A stretch of DNA of 64,000 nucleotides from Ignelater luminosus (lineage: Eukaryota > Arthropoda > Insecta > Coleoptera > Elateridae), in contig VTPC01000423.1 of assembly GCA_011009095.1 (NCBI GenBank), forward strand, positions 221,729 through 285,728, read 5' to 3'. Under the pieces are notes generated by a model. It made no database searches and was not told the origin of the DNA. It saw nothing but the letters and a program-made list of their open reading frames with translations. The number at the start of each line of letters is the position of its first letter. The first letter of the stretch is position 1. Positions 58,869-64,000 of the stretch are shown here, piece by piece. A program made the position numbers and the translations under genes.

Positions 58869-59591
58869 GGAATTCTAAAATCTACCTAATGTAGACTGTT
58901 CATTAACGTACCTTTTTCCTTTAAGGTATTGTTTTCATTTAAACTTCATTTGTTTTTGTTAACTTCTAATTTCACTTACAGGTTTTTGATCTCTTTGGAG
59001 TTTTTAAAACTTCCAATTTTAAGCCACGATAACGGAGGACCGTTAGCAAATTTTAAAACTAAACAGTGTATAAAAGTAATCCATGCTCCCTACAATCTAT
59101 GACCTCGGTAGGCCATAGAAGAAAAGGACAAAAAATTTGAGATACATCAAATTGTATTTCCTTCTCTTTCATGACCAACTGAGGACAGAATTTTATAGAT
59201 CGCTCAATACTGTATAAAGTAAAATATTCATATTTCGTCATGTAGTAGTGGTAACAGTGTCTTGCCAAAACTAAGTAGAGGTATTGCCTATCTAATTTAA
59301 TTCCGCCATCGTAAGTTTTGAGATCTCTAGATCGTGGAAAATACGGTAATTTTTCTGTTTATTGCTTTCTGTTGATGTTGACTTCTAGTCTTCAGTACTT
59401 AGTGCGTATAACATACATACAACCACGACTTCTTCATTTGTAAGAATTTCCATATTGTCCCAAATATTTCTGACCTATCCAAATTTTTGTAGCACCAACA
59501 TAACATTGCTAATAGTTGGTTCTTCAAACAAAAAAAGACACGCAAGAAAGTTTTTACCGATTTAATAGACTGCTACTAATAAAGAAGTTAT

Positions 59592-59905
59592 GCAGGGTGT
59601 TTCTAAATTGCATATAAAGACGTTCTTCTACTGTACACGATAAGAAAGAAATCTGGATAAAATATTTTCTAAAAACCTGCTGGAGATTAAAGCGATCTCT
59701 TCACTCTCAGGGACACTCTTGGGACACAATTAGTTTCTACAAACCATAAATTTCGTTAGCACGGCACAAGCTATTGTGGAGTTTATTAAAAGAAATCGCT
59801 CCTATTAGCAAGACCTAAGGACAGCGTGTAGTTTCATAAAAGAACATTTTTGGAAAACATTTTATCTGGGTTTTCTTTTTCTTTGTCACTTGTAACTGCA
59901 GTATC
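59592..59905. repeat. dispersed repeat, copy 2, with partial inverted structure
   Basis: Starts with GCAGGGTGTTTCTAAATTGC. TCTGGATAAAATATTTTCTA (about 59651) is mirrored by AAAACATTTTATCTGGG (about 59856-59873), so the block is roughly palindromic. Its middle shares TGGAGATTAAA and CACTCTTG with 19890-19950. Confidence 0.45.
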
Positions 59906-62900
59906 TGTATGCCCACGTAGGTTACTTTATTCATTGTTTTTACATTTACGCTTACAAACGTCTGTATTTGTTGAGTTGTGTTGTCTTCTTTATTCTTAAT
60001 ATTAGATGCTTAGAACTTGTCGATTTAAATATTTCCAATTCGAGCATTTCTGTAAATCGGAATATTCGATAGAAAATAGAACATCTAAAACCAGCTAATG
60101 TCAAGAGATTATCAAACTTTAAATCATAGTAGGAAACTAGTATAGAGGATTTCACTTAGAAATAAGACTGACTTGTTATGTTGACAACGAACATTGGTTT
60201 TGCTAAGTCTACACATAGTACAGAAAAGTATCTTCACTTTTTAAATTGCTGCTAGTCTTCCTCAACCGTATTGGTTTTCAAATTTTCTTTGTATGGATCA
60301 AAGCACATTTGGGTCTCCATGGTAATGAAAAAAACCCAAAGAAGCTCTACAATGGACGCAATTTTGCTTTTTGAATCAGGTCTGTCTAATCTACTATCCA
60401 TCTGCAAGCAAAAGACTGGCTTATGATGTGGACCGATTACTGTTCCATACATCTTTCGCACTGTAGTCTTATTCAGTCCTCTCTCCCTGAAACTTTGTAT
60501 TTAAGCTATCATTTGCCTAGGAAATCTATTATTAACAATAATCGCATCAGATTTGGGCGTGCATCATATCCTGGGCATTTAGCCCAAATTGGAGTTATAT
60601 AATCTCTTCTTTGAATTGAGCAATGTAGAAAATTTAGAGCATACTCTGTTTTCTTTGACAAGTTTATACTTTGAACGGTTTTTTAACTTAACTCATATTT
60701 AATCTTTAAATAATAAAACGATCATGGATTGCCTGATTGCTTTTCTTAGATGACCTGACATAAAGCTATAAATAATTCTTTTTTGTAGCTTTGTATCCAT
60801 CCCCATCTCTATCATTCAATTCGTGATTCAGTCTTGTTTGTTTTGCTTGAAATTGCTCTGAAGAATCCCTATACGTGAAGTGTCCTTTGTTTTTCTCCCT
60901 TGTTTTGTTAACATAATTTTTTGCTTTATTTTACCTCTTGGGCCCGAAAATTGTATGTATCACGAAAAACTCCATAGTGTCTGATTCTATCGATTGAATT
61001 TTTATTAACGTCTTCCATCGTAATTATTATGAAGTAAGGTCGACTTGATCCGATACAAATACTCACGAATTATAAATATGTACTGGCTGTTTACTCAGAA
61101 TTGATCCTAAGGCAGGAATCAAACTACATACTCAAAACAACTAAATTGTCGACAACGTTTGAAAATTTGCGTTTTATAGTAATAATCATGCAAGAAGTTT
61201 CATCTGAATATAACACGTGGTTTTCAAAACTACTAGAAAGAAATTCAAGAGGAACCTTCTCTGCTAACATATCTTTCTGCAAATATGGATATGTCCCACC
61301 CCCTAATCTTTACCCCTAAAGGCGATAATCAGTTAGCAGATCTGTAGAATAACAGGCGCCTTATAGTTACGTTGTTTTTGAGATAATCAAAAAACTAAAA
61401 AATTCTGAATGAAACTTTGGTTGGTACCTGTTTTTCAAAAACGGTGCACATTTATATAGTATTTCCACAGGTTAGTGAGACATAGCAAAATTACAGGTAA
61501 AATCAGTTTTTGGTAAATATCTCTCTAGTTCTGTTATAGAAAATATTACTGGGATAACAAAAAACGATTTGACATATTACGAACGCAACATTAAATTTTT
61601 GTTTTCAGAAATCTAACGCAGATAATTCTGCAAAAGGACTATCGGACACAGATGATCATCTCTGTTTCTTGCTATCCGTTTCTTTTAAGCATTTATTCTT
61701 TTCTCTTTTTGTGTAGATGTCTTGTTTTGAGTTTCAAGTGTTTTGCTGATTTTTGTCCAGTAAACTTGACCTTTATCTTTTATAGCTTCTTGTTTCTCCT
61801 TATGCAACTGAAAACTATATATTATTTTGTTATTTTCCATTAATCCAGAAACTCGAAATTGAACACTAAGATAGAACAAAGTAAGCTTAGGGTATTAACG
61901 TGTGAGAAAATGAATAGAATAATTACTAAAATATATAAATGCAAAATATCAAACCAGGTCTTTTTTGAAGAAGACCAAAGACCAAATATGTGTTTTGGGA
62001 AAATTCTACATTCCTTGCTACCTTATAGTAGGTTTACCTATTTGTTTAATTGAGAAACAGAAATATCATGGCAGGAGTAATTAGACAGACTATAAGATTT
62101 ATAGAGTTCGCTACATTTTAGAACATTCTCTGGTAGTGAATTATTTAATTGTGCACTGATATGAGTTCCTACTACAGGTCTTCGGAGCAATTCGAATCCA
62201 TCTGATTTAAAAAGTAATGCAACATCTGCAAAAAGCTCCAGACACACAAAAAGGAATTTCATAACTTCATCAAACGTGAATTATGTTATAATCCGCTGAA
62301 AATGTTCAAAAATGTTGGAGAATTCAGATCAGCTTGGTGGTCTCGGGAGGAAAATAATTATTCCAAGCCTTACCACCACACTGTATACAAAATAATCTAA
62401 GAAAAGTAAGGTAATTTAATTTTTATTTTCTTAGTAAACAAGCAAAAAAAGATAATCTTTTGAAACATTCGAGCCATTAAAACACGCCCTATTTTTCTTA
62501 CAAAGTTTCTGCTAAAAGTCTTTCTTCGCAACAAAAACGTATTTGTTCAATATTATACTCGTACTATTATGCTTAAAGAAACGTGTACGAAAAGAAAGGA
62601 AAAATGTTCGAAAACCCAGGGAATCCTATTACATAGAACATCGACATTACGTAAAAACCTTCATTTTTCATTGTGATGCAAAATATGTTTTGCTAACAAT
62701 TTGGAAGGAAATAACCAATATTTTTCCCGGTCACGCTCTCGCAATAAATGAAACGAAAAATTTGCTTGGAAATATTATTACCGTATTTCCCTTCTAGGTA
62801 AGTTGTTCCAAATAAGTAATATAGGGTTAGCTTAAAACTGTATCACATTTTTTGTAAGATAAAACTGATACCCATCTTTTGTCATAATCTAATTTATCGA

Positions 62901-63751
62901 GGGTCTTAGATGCTTAGACATGCAATAATAATTTTGGTGTATATTACACCAAGGCAATTTAATACAAAATAAAAAAGAGCAAAATTCCAGAAAAGTTAAT
63001 TGATAATCTGTGCAACAAATACCATCAAGGAGTTCAGACTAGAAGAATGGAACTTTCGATAGAGGAACAGAAAATTAATAGGTTCAATAAAACAAGGCAG
63101 GCTGAATTGCTGCAAAGGAAACAAAGAAATTAAAGAAAATATTTTCTCTAGATTTTAACGGCAAAAAGAAGTTTCTCTAAAAATAAAGTTTTTCTAGCTA
63201 TTGAAAATCATTACTTCAGAGAAAAGTCAACAGGCTCGTAAAATTAAGACGCCCCAATAAAAAAATTTTTAAAATGAACTTGAGACGCAGACGTATGGAT
63301 TTTACAAGATGCGTTTTTTTGTAAGTACGTTATCAATTGTATTTAGGTCAACTTGTGATAGTTTCTAATCATTCAGCCTTTCTTTCTTACAAATCATGCA
63401 TCAACTGTACCAATATTACCTACTTTATTAAAATTAGAATTTCTGAGAAACAAATTTCGTTATTACGAATACTATTCTTGTTCCATTATTTATGCTTAAA
63501 CATGACTTTCTTCACTATTGTACAAATTGAGGAAAGAGTTTCAATTCAAGGAAACCTGTTTGTTATTCTGGGCCGTTTGTGTTTTTAGCAATGTTCAATG
63601 AATATAGAACCATATCGTATATAATTTAATTAGAAGATTTCTGGCCGTAGATCATTTCAAAATCTGTCGTACATCTTAAAGTCAAATCTTCAATCTTTAC
63701 TTTACAAGATCTTCATGGAAACGTTGCAAAAATTATTCATTTACCTAACTA

Positions 63752-64000
63752 CCAGGTGTATACCTATGAAATGAGACTTTTTTTTTCAATTTTAAACGTT
63801 TATTAACAAAAAATGCTTATAGAAGCTTACGGTGGACATGCTCTAAGCAGAGCACAGTGCTTCAGATGGTTTGAGAAATTCCGAAATGGTGATTTTAGCG
63901 TGGAGAACGAGGAACGTGGCCGGCCACCGAAAAAGTTTGAGGACACCGAATTGCAAGCATTGTTGAATGAAGATGATGGTCAAATGCAAGAAATGATGGC
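63752..64000 (+). mobile_element. mariner transposon, 5' end (continues past the window)
   Basis: After TA (63750-63751) the element starts CCAGGTGTATACCTATGAAA, a plausible terminal repeat. 61 bp later an open transposase frame begins. The other end is outside the window. Confidence 0.7.
63813..64000 (+). CDS. mariner transposase, N-terminal part (truncated by the window edge)
   Basis: From the ATG at 63813 the frame is open to the end: MLIEAYGGHALSRAQCFRWF, EKFRNGDFSVENEERGRPPK, KFEDTELQALLNEDDGQMQE. The order (R-x-Q/T-C-F-x-W-F-x-x-F-R-x-G-D-F-x-V-E, basic GRP.K, F-E-D-x-E-L-x-A-L-L) is the DNA-binding N-terminus of mauritiana-type mariner transposases. The very first residues of a typical protein are missing before this methionine, so the true start may be earlier and broken. 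Catalytic residues lie outside. This is the least decayed transposase in the window. Confidence 0.8.
   Translation, partial: MLIEAYGGHALSRAQCFRWFEKFRNGDFSVENEERGRPPKKFEDTELQALLNEDDGQMQEMM

Larger units (their letters stand above)
55864..63749 (+). other. nrv: intron 1 (at least 7.9 kb) of the second beta-subunit gene
   Basis: Read for the transmembrane exon without success. It holds a GC-rich patch at 56120-56185 with GGCGTCTCGACGCC palindromic pieces, a hairpin repeat at 58619 and a dispersed repeat at 59592. Other frames (57772-58035 minus, 58210-58422 plus, 61652-61843 plus) have no recognisable domain. Confidence 0.5.

Noticed and set aside
1-64000. CRISPR arrays, operons, tRNA or rRNA genes
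   Set aside because: No regularly spaced direct repeats of CRISPR type and no tRNA B-box with matching fold was seen; the genome is an arthropod nuclear one.

Overview
The window is AT-rich animal nuclear DNA from an arthropod, most likely an insect (a beetle fits, but the sequence does not prove the order). It has short exons with GT..AG introns, insect-type Na+/K+-ATPase beta (nervana) exons, DM9-domain secreted proteins, and a dense load of decayed DNA transposons and LINEs. It is not prokaryotic: there are no operons, CRISPR arrays or bacterial genes, and I recognised no tRNA or rRNA gene.

Layout. (1) 1-24.1 kb, minus strand: the first three coding exons of a Na+/K+-ATPase beta subunit gene (exon 1 at 23761-23947, exon 2 at 2269-2529, exon 3 at 1922-2208). 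Intron 1 is about 21 kb and the last exons lie off the left edge. The intron holds a broken DDE transposase, a LINE scrap, palindromic elements, an assembly gap (16596-16966) lying inside a TIR element, and an unusual nested inverted-repeat element (17547-19073). (2) 25.8-27.9 kb: a TTAA-flanked inverted-repeat element and a possible BED-like zinc-finger exon on the minus strand. (3) 28.2-47.0 kb, plus strand: a segmental duplication. Each copy carries an intact three-exon gene for a 180-residue secreted protein of the DM9/DUF3421 family (exons at 28856-31449 and 43203-46515). Between the copies lie a hAT-like element, a roughly 508-bp tandem repeat and a 5'-to-3' LINE on the minus strand. Copy 2 was later split by two TA-flanked transposons inserted 15 bp apart, plus a MITE in its intron. 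(4) 47-55.4 kb: mostly non-coding, with a LINE remnant and two hAT-like non-autonomous elements, one with clear TIRs and an 8-bp target duplication. (5) 55.7 kb, plus strand: the first coding exon of a second Na+/K+-ATPase beta gene, whose remaining exons I could not find and which probably lie beyond 64 kb. (6) 63.75 kb to the end: the 5' end of a mariner element with an open N-terminal transposase frame.

Taken together, two nervana-like genes lie in divergent orientation, with their start codons about 32 kb apart, and a duplicated pair of putative secreted lectin-like DM9 genes sits between them. Na+/K+-ATPase beta subunits act at the plasma membrane as partners of the pump's alpha subunit. 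The DM9 proteins are predicted to be secreted and, by analogy with characterised DM9 lectins, may bind glycans. I see no evidence of a functional link between the two families beyond adjacency. The most interesting points are this cluster architecture, the amino-acid-biased divergence of the DM9 paralogs, the loss of one polyadenylation signal in copy 2, and several structured non-autonomous transposons with dense subterminal repeats.
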